64,000 nt of DNA from Corynebacterium nuruki S6-4 (GCF_007970465.1 NZ_CP042429.1:2542001-2606000), one strand, 5' to 3'. Shown: positions 43,825 through 53,781, counted from the first letter of the stretch. Notes: a model not told the origin generated them from the sequence alone. Numbers and translations: made by a program.

Positions 43825-44975
43825 CGACAGCAGAACAGATCGCCACGGGCGCCGAGATCCGGCTCGTCGACGTCGTCAAGACGTACCCGGGCCAGCAGGA
43901 TCCGGCGGTCGAAGGCGTCAGCCTGACGATCCCCGCCGGGGAGATCGTCATGTTCGTCGGTCCCTCGGGCTGCGGGAAGACCACCACCCTGAAGATGATC
44001 AACCGGCTGATCGAACCGACGTCGGGGAACATCTTCATCGACGGCGAGGACGTGACCTCCCGCAACCCCACCGAGCTGCGCCGCACCATCGGCTATGTCA
44101 TCCAGGGTGGCGGCCTGCTGCCCCACCTGTCGGTGAAGGACAACGTCGGCCTGGTCCCGGGGCTCCTGAAGTGGCCGAAGAAGCGGATCGCCGAACGGGT
44201 GGATGAACTGCTCGACATGGTCGGACTGGATCCGGAGGTGTACCGCGACCGGTATCCCCGCGAGTTGTCCGGCGGTCAGCAGCAGCGCGTCGGTGTGGCC
44301 CGCGGCCTGGCGGCCGACCCGCCGGTGATCCTCATGGACGAACCGTTCGGTGCGGTCGACCCGATCACCCGGCAACGGCTGCAGGACGAACTGCTGAGCC
44401 TCCAGGAGGAGCTCCACAAGACAATCGTCATCGTCACCCACGACATCGATGAGGCGGTCAAGCTCGGCGACCGTATCCTCGTCCTCGGGGAGCAGGCGCG
44501 GATCGCCCAGTACGACGTCCCCGAGGCGGTGCTGGGCAACCCCGCGAGCGACTACGTCGCCGACTTCGTCGGCTCCGGCTCCAAACTCAAGCAGTTGTCG
44601 CTGTTGCGGGTCGCGGACGTCGGAACGGTGGAGCGGCCCACCGCCGTCGTCGGGGAGGACACCGCCACCGTGGTCGCACGCACCCGGTCCGCCGGGGAGA
44701 AGTCGGTCATCATCCTCGACGACCGGGGCCGGCCCCGGGACTGGGTCTGGGCCCGTTCCCTCGAGGGCGAGACGACGGTCCCCGAGCCGACCATCGAGCT
44801 GCAGACCACGGTGGACCACCGGGCGACCCTGAACGACGCACTCGATTCGATGCTCGTCTCCAGTCACGGTGGTGCGATCGTCACTGAACGGGGCCGGTAC
44901 ACCGGCGTGATCCTCTACGACGACGTCACCGCGAGGATCCGTGACGTCAACGGTCGCGAGGAGGAGCCGTCGTGA
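43821..44975 (+). CDS. OpuC-type ABC ATPase with C-terminal CBS region
   Basis: 384 residues. Walker A GPSGCGKTTT, signature RELSGGQQQR, Walker B VILMDEPFGAVDP and switch His in VTHDIDEAVKLG are all intact. Residues ~255–380 form a CBS-type regulatory pair (AGEKSVIILDDRGR, SHGGAIVTERGRYTGVI), as in OpuCA/GbuA where ionic strength or c-di-AMP gates transport. It overlaps both permease genes by 4 bp. Confidence 0.9.
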   Translation: MTTAEQIATGAEIRLVDVVKTYPGQQDPAVEGVSLTIPAGEIVMFVGPSGCGKTTTLKMINRLIEPTSGNIFIDGEDVTSRNPTELRRTIGYVIQGGGLLPHLSVKDNVGLVPGLLKWPKKRIAERVDELLDMVGLDPEVYRDRYPRELSGGQQQRVGVARGLAADPPVILMDEPFGAVDPITRQRLQDELLSLQEELHKTIVIVTHDIDEAVKLGDRILVLGEQARIAQYDVPEAVLGNPASDYVADFVGSGSKLKQLSLLRVADVGTVERPTAVVGEDTATVVARTRSAGEKSVIILDDRGRPRDWVWARSLEGETTVPEPTIELQTTVDHRATLNDALDSMLVSSHGGAIVTERGRYTGVILYDDVTARIRDVNGREEEPS

Positions 44976-45712
44976 AGAATCTCTCCCGGGAGGACCGGAT
45001 CCTGCTCATCGGGATCCCCGTCCTCGTCCTCGTCGTCTTCGCGGGCTGGGTCGTGTGGCGACAGACGGCTGATCTCGGCGACGTCGAGGCACGGCTCCTG
45101 GACTGGTCGAATGTCGGCTCGTTGACGTGGGAGCACCTCAAGTTGGTCGTGTATTCCGCGGTGCTGGTGATGGTGACGGCTGTTCCCGTCGGCGTCCTGC
45201 TGACCCGCCGTCGCACCGCGTTCCTGTCCCCGGTGGCCACGCTGCTCGGCAATATCGGGCAGTCCGCGCCGGTTGTCGGCGTCGTCGTGCTGCTGGCCAT
45301 CTGGCTCGGTTTCGGAACCGGCACCGCGGTGCTGTCGTTGACGATCTACGGTTTCCTGCCGGTGCTGTCCAACACGGTCACCGGTCTGAAAGCCGTGGAT
45401 CCCACCCTGGTCGAGTCCGCCCGGGGGATGGGAATGTCGCCCCGGCAGGTGCTGACCCGTGTCGAACTGCCGTTGGCGATGCCCGTGATCATGACGGGCG
45501 CGCGGACCGCACTGGTTCTGCTCGTCGGGGCAGGTGCCTTCGCCACGTTCATCGACGCCGGCGGTCTCGGCACCCTCATCCAGACCGGCATCACCCTCTA
45601 CCGCTTCAGCGTGCTGGTGTCCGGCGCGATCCTCGTCGCACTCCTCGCTCTCGTCGTCGAGTGGGTGGGGCGGGTCCTGGAATCGGTCCTGACCCCGGAA
45701 GGAGCGGCATGA
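44972..45712 (+). CDS. OpuC-type ABC permease 2
   Basis: 246 residues. OpuCD-like, about six helices. The coupling segment is LVESARGMGMSPRQVLTRVELPLAMP. GTG 44972 overlaps the ATPase stop, and the stop overlaps the binding-protein ATG. The longer N-terminus, with helix ILLIGIPVLVLVVFAGWVVW, distinguishes it from permease 1. Confidence 0.88.
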   Translation: MKNLSREDRILLIGIPVLVLVVFAGWVVWRQTADLGDVEARLLDWSNVGSLTWEHLKLVVYSAVLVMVTAVPVGVLLTRRRTAFLSPVATLLGNIGQSAPVVGVVVLLAIWLGFGTGTAVLSLTIYGFLPVLSNTVTGLKAVDPTLVESARGMGMSPRQVLTRVELPLAMPVIMTGARTALVLLVGAGAFATFIDAGGLGTLIQTGITLYRFSVLVSGAILVALLALVVEWVGRVLESVLTPEGAA

Positions 45713-46671
45713 CCGTCCTACGAAAGACCCTGGTGGCTGTCACCGCCGCATGTTCACTCGTCCTGGCGTCCTGCGGTCTCGGAAGCGCCGGCGGCTACAC
45801 TCCGTCGGGGACGCTCGGCGGGCCCGTCAAGGATGTCGACCTGCACGGTGCGTCGGTCTCGGTCGGGTCGAAGAACTTCACCGAGCAGATCCTGCTGGGG
45901 AAGATGGCGACGATCCTGCTGAAGTCCGCGGGGGCGTCCGTAAAGGACATGACGAATGTCCCGGGTGCGGCGACCTCCCGGCAGGCCCAGCTCGACGGGG
46001 ACATCGATTTCCAGTGGGAGTACACGGGCAACGGGTGGATCAACTACCTCGGCCACGACGATCCGATCCTCGACCCCGGCGAGCTGTACCGCGCGGTGCG
46101 GGACGGTGACCGGAAGAACGGGCTGGAGTGGCTGCCGCCCGGGGCGATGAACAACACCTACGGGTTCGCCGCGACGGATGCGACCGCGCAACGGCTCGGG
46201 GTGCACTCGTTGTCGGATGTGGCGAAGCTGCCGGCGTCCGAGCTGACATTCTGCGTGGAGTCCGAGTTCGCGAGCCGTAACGACGGTTTCGAGCCGATGC
46301 TCGAGGCCTACGGCATCTCGCCCGACGAGGTGAAGAAGTCGGTCATGGACACCGGGGCGGTCTACCAGGCGACGGCGGACGGTGACTGCAACTTCGGTGA
46401 GGTTTTCACCACGGACGGCCGGATCAAGGCGCTGGATCTGACGGTGATGGACGATGACCTGCCGTTTTTCCCGAAGTACAACCTCTCCGGCGTGGTCCGG
46501 CAGGACCTGCTGGACGCCCACCCCGGACTCGCGGACCTGTTCGCCCCGGTCGTGGCGAAGCTGGATGACCCGACCATGATCGACCTCAACGCCCGTATCG
46601 ACGTCGACGGCGAGGAACCGGTCACTGTGGCGAAGGACTGGTTGACGGAACAGGGGTTCCTCACCGACTGA
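45709..46671 (+). CDS. OpuC-type substrate-binding lipoprotein
   Basis: 320 residues. Signal peptide with lipobox LASC (Cys22). The OpuCC/ProX motif VGSKNFTEQILLGKM is present, then QLDGDIDFQWEYTGNGW and DTGAVYQATADGDCNFGEVF. Relatives bind glycine betaine, choline, carnitine and, in EgtU-type proteins, ergothioneine. The ligand here is unknown, but the McbR-like operator argues for a sulfur compound. ATG 45709 overlaps permease 2; the ribosome-binding site is ggaaggag. Confidence 0.88.
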   Translation: MTVLRKTLVAVTAACSLVLASCGLGSAGGYTPSGTLGGPVKDVDLHGASVSVGSKNFTEQILLGKMATILLKSAGASVKDMTNVPGAATSRQAQLDGDIDFQWEYTGNGWINYLGHDDPILDPGELYRAVRDGDRKNGLEWLPPGAMNNTYGFAATDATAQRLGVHSLSDVAKLPASELTFCVESEFASRNDGFEPMLEAYGISPDEVKKSVMDTGAVYQATADGDCNFGEVFTTDGRIKALDLTVMDDDLPFFPKYNLSGVVRQDLLDAHPGLADLFAPVVAKLDDPTMIDLNARIDVDGEEPVTVAKDWLTEQGFLTD

Positions 46672-46690
46672 ACAGGTTAAGCTCGGAAAC

Positions 46691-47764
46691 ATGTATCTCG
46701 GTATCCTTCCCACCAGCCCGTGGCAGCACCGTCAACTGTGGTCCGGCGAGGGTGCTTCGGCGGAGTTCGCGCAGCGCATCATGGACCCGGCCTTCCATCT
46801 GGAGCTCGCGCAACTGTGTGACCGGGCGGGACTGGATTTCCTCTATCTCCCGGACCGCAGCGCGACCTTCGGCGCGCCGTTCGACCCGTCCGCGGTGGAG
46901 AGCATGTTCGAACCCGTGACGGCCATGGCGTATCTCGCCGCAGGCACCCGGCGTATCGGCCTGGTGCCGACGGTGTCCACGACCTGGTCGGAGCCGTACA
47001 CCGTGGCCCGGGAGCTGCTGAGCCTCGACCACCTGTCCGGGGGACGTGTGGGCTGGAACGCGAAAGCCTCCTACGCGGACCCGGAGCTCCCGAATTTCGC
47101 GCACCGCGGTGACTTCTCCCCGCTGCAGGCCCGCGAGCGGTACATGGAGTTCGTGCCGCTCGTCCAGAAGCTGTGGCGCTCGTGGGACCGGGACGCCGTC
47201 CTCGCCGACCCCGCCGCCGGCCTGTGGACCAGACCCGACAGCGTGCACCCGGTCTGCCACCGCGGTACGCACTTCGAGGTCGAGGGGCCGCTGAACATCG
47301 CCCCGTCCCCGCAGTACCACCCGCTGACGGTGATGGCGGGGCGGTCCGACGGCTTCCTGCGGCTCGCTGCGCGGGACGCCGATGTCGTCTTCACGTCCGT
47401 CGCCAGTGTGGAGGAGGCGACGGAGGTGAACAGCACGCTGCGGGGGCACCTGGCCGACCATCACCGCAGCGCGGGGTCGGCCCGGCTCATGCCGGGGCTC
47501 ACGGTCGGGACCTCGCCGCACCCGGACAACAGCTTCCACCTCAGCGGCCGACCGGCGGACATCGCCGGTCAGATGGCGGAGATCGTCGAGGAGAGCGGTA
47601 TCGACGGCTTCATCGTGCTGCCGACCCTGGTGCCCGACGACATCCGCTTCTTCGCGACGGAGGTCGTGCCGGAACTGCGCGCCACGGGGGTGGTCCCCGA
47701 GGTACCGCTGGACGCCGACGGGGGCGTCCGCCCCGGGACACTGCGCACCAACCTAGGACTCTGA
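46691..47764 (+). CDS. Luciferase-like flavin monooxygenase (NtaA/SnaA/DszA family)
   Basis: 357 residues. FMNH2/F420-type TIM barrel of the NtaA/SnaA/DszA subgroup: [23 protein letters not shown] start, [20 protein letters not shown] and the [17 protein letters not shown] segment at [19 protein letters not shown]. Relatives oxidise sulfones, sulfonates or aminopolycarboxylates and cleave C–S or C–N bonds. It lies 19 bp after the binding protein, but TAAGCT (46678–46683) could give it its own leaderless promoter. With TauD and the transporter it suggests two oxidative steps on one imported compound. Confidence 0.85.
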   Translation: MYLGILPTSPWQHRQLWSGEGASAEFAQRIMDPAFHLELAQLCDRAGLDFLYLPDRSATFGAPFDPSAVESMFEPVTAMAYLAAGTRRIGLVPTVSTTWSEPYTVARELLSLDHLSGGRVGWNAKASYADPELPNFAHRGDFSPLQARERYMEFVPLVQKLWRSWDRDAVLADPAAGLWTRPDSVHPVCHRGTHFEVEGPLNIAPSPQYHPLTVMAGRSDGFLRLAARDADVVFTSVASVEEATEVNSTLRGHLADHHRSAGSARLMPGLTVGTSPHPDNSFHLSGRPADIAGQMAEIVEESGIDGFIVLPTLVPDDIRFFATEVVPELRATGVVPEVPLDADGGVRPGTLRTNLGL

Positions 47765-47790
47765 TAAGTGCCCTGGTAGCGTTTCATGGC

Positions 47791-49002
47791 ATGTACACCC
47801 CGGACGCCATCGGCACCCCGAACAGCCCCAATGCCACGAAAGTCCTCCTGCTCGGATCAGGTGAACTCGGCAGGGAGGTGACGATCGCCCTGCAGCGCCT
47901 CGGCGTGGAGGTCCATGCCGTGGACCGGTACGAGGGGGCCCCGGCACAGCGGGTGGCGGACCACCACTACACGATCGACATGACGGACCCGCAGGCGGTC
48001 CGTGACCTCACCGAGCTGGTCCGTCCCGACTTCGTCGTCCCCGAGATCGAGGCACTGGCGACCGATGCCCTGCAGGAGATCGAGGACGACGGTCTCGCCA
48101 CGGTCATCCCGACGGCCCGGACGACCCGCCTGACGATGAACCGTGAGGGGATCCGTACGCTCGCCGACCAGGAGCTGGGCCTGCCCAACTCGCGCCACGT
48201 GTTCGCCTCCAGCTTCGAGGAGTTCCAGGACGGCGTGCAGCAGATCGGCCTGCCGTGCGTGGTCAAGCCGGTGATGAGTTCGTCCGGCAAGGGCCAGTCC
48301 TACATCCGGACCACCGAGGACATCGCCCCGGCGTGGGACTACGCGATGAGCGGCGGACGGGTCCACTCCCAGCGCGTGATCATCGAGCAGTTCGTCCCCT
48401 TCGACTACGAGATCACCCTGCTCACCATCCGTTCCGTCGATCCCGCCACCGGCGAGCCGGCGACGTGGTTCTGCGAGCCGATCGGGCACCGTCAGGAGCG
48501 CGGCGACTACGTCGAGTCGTGGCAGCCCGCCCAGATGACCACCGAGGCCCTGGAGGCGGCACGGTCGGTCGCCGCCCGCATCACCGGTGCCCTCGGCGGC
48601 CGCGGGGTGTTCGGGGTGGAGCTGTTCATCAAGGGCAACGACGTCTACTTCTCCGAGGTCAGCCCCCGGCCGCACGACACCGGCATGGTGACGATGGGAT
48701 CCCAGCGTTTCAGCGAGTTCGACCTGCACGCCCGCGCGATCCTCGGCCTGCCGATCGACACGACCCTCATCTCCCCCGGCGCCTCGGCGGTCGTCTACGG
48801 CGGGGTCGAGGGCGATGACCCGACCTACACCGGTCTGGCGGAGGCACTCGCCGTGCCCGAGACCGATGTGCGGATCTTCGGTAAGCCCGAGAGCCACGAG
48901 CGGCGGCGCATGGGGGTGGCGTTCTCCACGGCGGAGAACACCGACATCGCCCGGGAACGCGCGACGCAGGCCGCGGACGCCGTCCAGCTGCACGTGCGGT
49001 AG
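47791..49002 (+). CDS. purT: Formate-dependent phosphoribosylglycinamide formyltransferase
   Basis: 403 residues. ATP-grasp enzyme that forms formyl-GAR from GAR, formate and ATP. Motifs: [59 protein letters not shown] and [16 protein letters not shown] 47791 gives full length; TAGCGT (47777–47782) ends 8 nt upstream, a leaderless start. It appears independent of the preceding operon. Confidence 0.95.
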   Translation: MYTPDAIGTPNSPNATKVLLLGSGELGREVTIALQRLGVEVHAVDRYEGAPAQRVADHHYTIDMTDPQAVRDLTELVRPDFVVPEIEALATDALQEIEDDGLATVIPTARTTRLTMNREGIRTLADQELGLPNSRHVFASSFEEFQDGVQQIGLPCVVKPVMSSSGKGQSYIRTTEDIAPAWDYAMSGGRVHSQRVIIEQFVPFDYEITLLTIRSVDPATGEPATWFCEPIGHRQERGDYVESWQPAQMTTEALEAARSVAARITGALGGRGVFGVELFIKGNDVYFSEVSPRPHDTGMVTMGSQRFSEFDLHARAILGLPIDTTLISPGASAVVYGGVEGDDPTYTGLAEALAVPETDVRIFGKPESHERRRMGVAFSTAENTDIARERATQAADAVQLHVR

Positions 49003-49010
49003 GACGCCCC

Positions 49011-49682
49011 GTGCCGGTCAGACAGCCACCTGTCGTCGCCCCGGACGTCACCCGCCTCGCGACCTCCGGGACGGGCCGTCTCGAGGAGACCGATCCGCTG
49101 GATCTCGGTCCCCGGGAGGATTACGAGCTTCTCCGTGTCGTGGACGGGGACATCTCCCGGGACCTCTCGGGCATCAGTCTCACGGACTGCCGGCTGGAGC
49201 GGCTGACCGCGCACGGTGCGGTTCTCACCGGTGCCCGGCTCACGGACACGATGCTGGTGGCGGTGACGGCGCCGTCACTGGCGGCGTCCCGCATGAGCCT
49301 GCAGGATGTCGTGATCCGCGACTCGCGGCTCGGTGCCGCGGAGATGTTCGACGGGGTTGTCCGCGGGCTCATTGTCGAGGGGTGCCGTATCGACTTCCTC
49401 AACCTGCGCGGCAGCACGCTGACCGATGTCCTGTTCCGGGACTGTCACATCGGTGACCTGGATCTGGGCGGCGCGCGGTCGGACCGGGTGGCGTTCGAGG
49501 GCTGTCGGGCGGATGCCGTGGACATGTCCGGTGCCCGGAACCGGAACGTCGATCTGCGGGGGTTGGAGATCGGGGGTCTGCGCAGTGTCGACGGTCTGGT
49601 GGGGACGACGATGTCGGCGATGCAGACGGCGCTGCTGGCGACCGTCTTTGCGTCGCATCTCGGGATCCGGGTGGAAGACTGA
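49011..49682 (+). CDS. Pentapeptide-repeat-like protein
   Basis: 223 residues. From residue ~48 to ~185 the chain follows a five-residue period with Leu/Phe/Val at the centre and Asp/Gly/Ala/Ser around it (DISRDLSGISLTDCRLERL, DLDLGGARSDRVAFEGCRA), the right-handed beta-helix of pentapeptide proteins. Such proteins can mimic DNA or be scaffolds; function unknown. GTG 49011, 8 bp after purT with a weak agga site, suggests co-transcription. Confidence 0.72.
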   Translation: MPVRQPPVVAPDVTRLATSGTGRLEETDPLDLGPREDYELLRVVDGDISRDLSGISLTDCRLERLTAHGAVLTGARLTDTMLVAVTAPSLAASRMSLQDVVIRDSRLGAAEMFDGVVRGLIVEGCRIDFLNLRGSTLTDVLFRDCHIGDLDLGGARSDRVAFEGCRADAVDMSGARNRNVDLRGLEIGGLRSVDGLVGTTMSAMQTALLATVFASHLGIRVED

Positions 49683-49705
49683 CCGATCAGATGTTTGAGA
49701 TTATT

Positions 49706-49746
49706 TCGAACAGGTGGTTGACTCTGTCCGGTGGGTGGGGTACTGT
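49706..49746 (+). promoter_or_regulatory. Promoter of the HNH gene with LexA-like site
   Basis: TTGACT (49718–49723), 17 bp, TACTGT (49741–49746). TCGAAC-AGGT-GGTTGA (49706–49721) overlaps the -35 and matches the actinobacterial SOS box TCGAAC-N4-GTTCGA in the left half and 4 of 6 bases of the right half. Confidence 0.5.
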
Positions 49747-49798
49747 GTGACGTAGAGCACATCAGGAGAGGTCAGGCGGGGACCACCGGGAGGGGACC

Positions 49799-51454
49799 AT
49801 GACCACCACACCACCCACCGACGACGACCACGGCAACAAGCACGGCAGGACCAATCGGCCCGACGGCGGGGACCATCCCCGCGGTGGTCGGCATATCCCG
49901 CACGGTACCGAACCGACCAGCGGCGAGACCTACAACAGTCTGTCGCAGAGGTTGGCCGGGCCGGTGAACACCGCCGAACTCACTCTCGTCGCCTTCCTCA
50001 CCACCGTTGGCGCCGACGCCCGCCTGTCGGCGGCCCAGGCCGTCCGACGCCGCGGGCACCGCGAAGCGGTGTGCTACGCCCACGCCGCGGATCTGGCGGT
50101 GCGGATGCCGGCCCTGTTCGACCGTATGCGCGCCGACTCCCGCTACAGTGTCGAACACCTCGAGGTCATCTGGACCCGCATCAACCGGCACGCCCGCGCT
50201 CTCGCCGCCGCCGGAGACCAGTTGCCCGCCACCGTCGATGAGGCGGTCGCCACCCGGCTCGGTATGCAGATCACCCCGGACGGGACGGTGTGGTCGGTGC
50301 CCGCCCTCGGTGATGCCACCGACGGGATCCTCGCCGACGTCGCGCCGGTGCCGGTGGCCGACACCGAGGAGACTGAGCGAAAGACGGTGGGGCTGACGCG
50401 GCGGGGTACCCGGTTCACTCTGGAGTGCGGGGACCGGTCGGTCGCCGACGGGCTGTGGGAACCGTTGTCCGCCGCGGCGCTGGAGGTGCGTAAGGAGCTC
50501 CTGGTTGAGCAGGAGACCCTCCGGGCGCAGCAGGCGCGTGCGGCCGGAGAAACTGGGCCGGAGTCGGCTGAGTCGGAGGAGTCGGCGGAGTTGGTGGCGG
50601 CCCGTCGGATCGTCGACGGCATCATCAACCCGGCCGGCAACCCCGCCGACCCCGACTCCGGCGACGGTGTCGGCGTTCCGGAGGAGGAGCCGGTGGCGAC
50701 GTTGGCGGATCCGTTGCCGGCGCCGGGGATGATCCGGTGTAGGGGTGAGGCGATGCTGAAGATTCTGGGTGGTCACCGTGACCAGTTGAAGGTCGTCGTC
50801 AACGTCTACACACCGAGAACCGACGACCCCGACGGACCCGGCGGCAACGGTGGCCCCGACGGTGGAGACACCGGCCCCACCGGCCCTGCCGGTGACGCTT
50901 CCGCCGCCGGCCCGGCCGGCCCGGGGACGGGTCCGGAGACTCCGGGTACTGCCCCGCAGCCCGGTCCGACCGGCCCCGCCTGTGGGCCAGGGTTCGTCAT
51001 CGGCACCGGCTGGGTCTCCCCGGCCACCACCGCCACCCTGATCGAGGTCGCCGACCTGGTCCGCGACCTCCCCGACATCGAGGATCTCACCGACACCGGC
51101 TGCTACCGGTTCACCACCCTGCACCGGGCCACAGCGGTCGGCCGGGACGCCCGCTGCCGGTTCCCCGGCTGCACGGTGCCGGCCGACCGGTGCGAACTCG
51201 ACCACATCATCAACTCACCGTTCACCGACCCGGACAGTGACGGGCCGACGAGCATCCGCAACTGCGCATGCCTGTGCCGGACCCACCACCAGTTGAAGAC
51301 CAGGAAAATCTGGAAAGTCCACACTCCCGACGACGGGATCACCCTGCACTGGGCCGGCCCTGCCGGGGTCACCGCCACGACCGTGGCGTCGGGCCCGCTG
51401 GTCGCCGGGTGTGCCACCGGAACCGATCCCGGCGGGCCGGCACAGGCGGCCTGA
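49799..51454 (+). CDS. DUF222/13E12-type HNH endonuclease domain protein
   Basis: 551 residues. N-terminal DUF222 helical region (to ~residue 290), a Gly/Pro/Thr-rich linker (~345–400), then an HNH nuclease: CRFPGCTVPADRCELDHII, NLCACLCRTHHQLKT-like NCACLCRTHHQLKT. The family is common and multicopy in actinobacteria, and some mycobacterial members are, as I recall, in the LexA regulon. Strong ribosome-binding site gggagggg before ATG 49799. Coding of the linker is highly repetitive. Confidence 0.9.
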   Translation: MTTTPPTDDDHGNKHGRTNRPDGGDHPRGGRHIPHGTEPTSGETYNSLSQRLAGPVNTAELTLVAFLTTVGADARLSAAQAVRRRGHREAVCYAHAADLAVRMPALFDRMRADSRYSVEHLEVIWTRINRHARALAAAGDQLPATVDEAVATRLGMQITPDGTVWSVPALGDATDGILADVAPVPVADTEETERKTVGLTRRGTRFTLECGDRSVADGLWEPLSAAALEVRKELLVEQETLRAQQARAAGETGPESAESEESAELVAARRIVDGIINPAGNPADPDSGDGVGVPEEEPVATLADPLPAPGMIRCRGEAMLKILGGHRDQLKVVVNVYTPRTDDPDGPGGNGGPDGGDTGPTGPAGDASAAGPAGPGTGPETPGTAPQPGPTGPACGPGFVIGTGWVSPATTATLIEVADLVRDLPDIEDLTDTGCYRFTTLHRATAVGRDARCRFPGCTVPADRCELDHIINSPFTDPDSDGPTSIRNCACLCRTHHQLKTRKIWKVHTPDDGITLHWAGPAGVTATTVASGPLVAGCATGTDPGGPAQAA

Positions 51455-51524
51455 ACCAGGTCGCCCCCGGCGGGACCCCACCCACCGCCCCTGTCCCCAC
51501 CCACCATGCGACGAGCCGACCCGG

Positions 51525-51542
51525 CGTCCGGAAAACCGGACG
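51525..51542. terminator. Hairpin between convergent HNH and lipoprotein genes
   Basis: CGTCCGG–aaaa–CCGGACG, a perfect 7-bp stem with a tetraloop, mid-way between the two stops. No T-run. Likely bidirectional terminator. Confidence 0.5.
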
Positions 51543-51574
51543 ACCGGGACACACCCACGCGACAAAACAGGAGG

Positions 51575-52315
51575 TCAGTCGTCGCCGCGGAAGGCCTCGA
51601 CCTCGACCTGGACCAGCCACCCCGCTGTCGGCAGGGAGGCGACGCCGACCGACGTCACGGTCGGTCGGGTGCGGTTGTCCTGGACCGGGTACGGCCCCTG
51701 CGATGTCGTCGTGGGGCCGGCACTCGTGGACGCCGACGGTTCAGTCGTTGCAGTCGTCGCCGCCGCCGGCCGCGCGGCAGCCGAAGGCGCAGTCGCCGAC
51801 GTCGAGGCTGTCGGCTCCACCGACTCGGTGAACATCGACCCACCGGTCTCCAGATCGATGTTGGCGAAGTACCTCCGGTAGGCGCGGTTCCAGCCGTCGT
51901 AGTCGGTCCGGTCGCCGTCGGCGGTGAGATACGCGCGGACCGTGGCGACGTCGGTGAGCCCGAATTTGTTGTTTTCCAACTGGTCGGCGAGTTTGTCGAG
52001 GACCTGCAGCGCCTGGGCCTCGGTGACACTCATCCCCTCCGGCAGCTTCCCGTCCGGGCCGAGCAGTGCCGGATCGACATAGGCCATCGGATCGTCCGCG
52101 GGCAGCCGCGGATTCAGCCGGTCCGGGCCGAGGGCGGAGGACCGGAACTGGGCGGCATCCGGCGGGACGGACACCGCCGCGGCACGTGACTCGGATTCCC
52201 CGTCGGAACTGGTGCTGAACACCGTGTCGTCGACGGAACAGGCGGTGGCGCCGAGCGTGAGCGCTCCGGCTCCGAGCACTGCAGCGGCATGTCGGACAGT
52301 GCGGGGGTTCCTCAT
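51575..52315 (-). CDS. Lipoprotein with RidA (YjgF/UK114)-like domain
   Basis: 246 residues. Signal peptide with lipobox ATAC (Cys26). From residue ~75 the order matches Rid[47 protein letters not shown], then, after a ~55-residue Ser/Thr/Ala insert, [23 protein letters not shown]. The insert and the membrane anchor are unusual: RidA enzymes are cytosolic imine deaminases. The family Arg before the terminal strand is present (NRTRPTV). ATG 52315 overlaps the trhO stop by 4 bp. Confidence 0.65.
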   Translation of the reverse strand: MRNPRTVRHAAAVLGAGALTLGATACSVDDTVFSTSSDGESESRAAAVSVPPDAAQFRSSALGPDRLNPRLPADDPMAYVDPALLGPDGKLPEGMSVTEAQALQVLDKLADQLENNKFGLTDVATVRAYLTADGDRTDYDGWNRAYRRYFANIDLETGGSMFTESVEPTASTSATAPSAAARPAAATTATTEPSASTSAGPTTTSQGPYPVQDNRTRPTVTSVGVASLPTAGWLVQVEVEAFRGDD

Positions 52316-53229
52316 GGCTCCGATGGTACGAAACCTGCGGCCACGGTGGCGCACCGGTCTCGGCCGCAGTGGGCGGTGGCGGGGGAGGACGCACAGTCGT
52401 CGCAGAGCAGCACCATCTCGCGGCAGTCGCCGTTGATGCAGTTGTGGAACGTGTCCGTCGGGGTACCGCAGCGGATGCAGTGGCCGAGCCGGGCGGCGTC
52501 CGGCGAGAACTCCAGGTGCATCCGCCGGTCGAACACGTACAGCGACCCCTCCCACAGGCCGTCGTCGCCGAACTGCTCCCCGTACCGGACGATTCCGCCG
52601 TCGAGCTGGTAGACCTCGGAGAATCCGCGGTCCACCATGAGTTTGCTGAGTACCTCGCACCGGACGCCGCCGGTGCAGTAGGTCACCACCGGGCGGTCCC
52701 GGAGGTCGTCGTAGCGTCCGGAATCGAGTTCCCCGAGGAAGTCACGGGTGGTGGTGACGTCGGGGACGACGGCATTCCGGAAGTGCCCGATCTGCGCCTC
52801 CATGGCGTTCCGGCCGTCGAAGAAGACGACCTCGTCACCGCGCGCCGCGACGAGGTCGTTGACCTCGGCGGGGGAGAGGTGGACGCCGCCACCGACCACG
52901 CCGTCCTTGTCGACCTCGAGGTCGTCGGCGGCGCCGAAGGTGACGATCTCCTCGCGGACCTTCACCGAGAGCTTCGGGAAGTCGTCGGCGGAACCGGCCG
53001 ACCACTTGAACTCCATGTCGTGGAAGCCGGGGTACTCGCGGGTCCGGCGGATGTAGGTCTTGACGGCGGCCAGAGAGCCGCCGACGGTGCCGTTGATGCC
53101 GTGCCGGCTGATGATGATGCGGCCCCGGAGGCCGAGTGACGCGCACAGGGTGCGCTGCCACAGCATCACCGCCGTCGGGTCGGCGACCGGGGTGAACCGG
53201 TAGTAGAGCAGGATCCGCGATTCAGTCAC
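52312..53229 (-). CDS. trhO: tRNA uridine(34) hydroxylase, rhodanese family
   Basis: 305 residues. Oxygen-dependent formation of ho5U34 in tRNA. N-terminal acylphosphatase-like part ([17 protein letters not shown]), rhodanese domain with the active-site cysteine in [12 protein letters not shown], and a C-terminal cysteine-rich zinc-type region ([21 protein letters not shown]). GTG 53229. Upstream gene of a two-gene unit with the RidA-like lipoprotein. Confidence 0.93.
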   Translation of the reverse strand: MTESRILLYYRFTPVADPTAVMLWQRTLCASLGLRGRIIISRHGINGTVGGSLAAVKTYIRRTREYPGFHDMEFKWSAGSADDFPKLSVKVREEIVTFGAADDLEVDKDGVVGGGVHLSPAEVNDLVAARGDEVVFFDGRNAMEAQIGHFRNAVVPDVTTTRDFLGELDSGRYDDLRDRPVVTYCTGGVRCEVLSKLMVDRGFSEVYQLDGGIVRYGEQFGDDGLWEGSLYVFDRRMHLEFSPDAARLGHCIRCGTPTDTFHNCINGDCREMVLLCDDCASSPATAHCGRDRCATVAAGFVPSEP

Positions 53230-53247
53230 GCTGGTGAGTGTAGGGCC

Positions 53248-53781
53248 TCAGTCCAGGGTGAGGTGCATCTCCTGGTGCTCGATGCCCTCCACGGTGAACG
53301 CGTCGCCGACCGGTTCGAAGCCGTAGGAGGCGTAGAACGGCTCGGTGGCGACCTGGGCGTCGATCTTCACGACGGCCTTCTGGAGTGTCGGGTCGAGGGC
53401 TGCGGCACGGCCGCGGGCGACCTCGAGACTGTTCTCCACGATCTGGCGGGCGAAGCCGTAGCCGCGGAAGTCCTGGTGGACGCACAGTCGGCCGATCTGC
53501 TGTTCCTCGGGCGGGCCGAAGACGCGGGCGGTGCCGACGAGTTTGAGCGGGGAGCCCGGGTCCGGGGTGCCCCAGCGGAAGTCGGGGGCGTGTCCGGGGT
53601 GCACGTAGGCGAGGATGTGATGGGTGCCGGGGTCGGCATCCGCATCGTCGATCTCCGCGAAGGTCGTCTGCTGTTCATTGACGAAGATGTCCACGCGCAG
53701 CTTGTACAGGGCATGGACCTGTCCCGGTTGCATGGCGAGCAGCTGCTTGCCGGTGATGTGGATCTCGGGGGCGTCTGTCAT
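53248..53781 (-). CDS. GNAT acetyltransferase (ElaA-like)
   Basis: 177 residues. ElaA-type: ALYKLRVDIFVNEQQ, the acetyl-CoA loop LCVHQDFRGYGFARQIV, GIEHQEMHLTL at the end. A second ElaA relative besides the one at 15938, with a longer insert after residue 55 (HAPDFRWGTPDPGSPLK). TATCCT (minus 53793–53788) ends 6 nt before ATG 53781, a leaderless start. Confidence 0.85.
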   Translation of the reverse strand: MTDAPEIHITGKQLLAMQPGQVHALYKLRVDIFVNEQQTTFAEIDDADADPGTHHILAYVHPGHAPDFRWGTPDPGSPLKLVGTARVFGPPEEQQIGRLCVHQDFRGYGFARQIVENSLEVARGRAAALDPTLQKAVVKIDAQVATEPFYASYGFEPVGDAFTVEGIEHQEMHLTLD

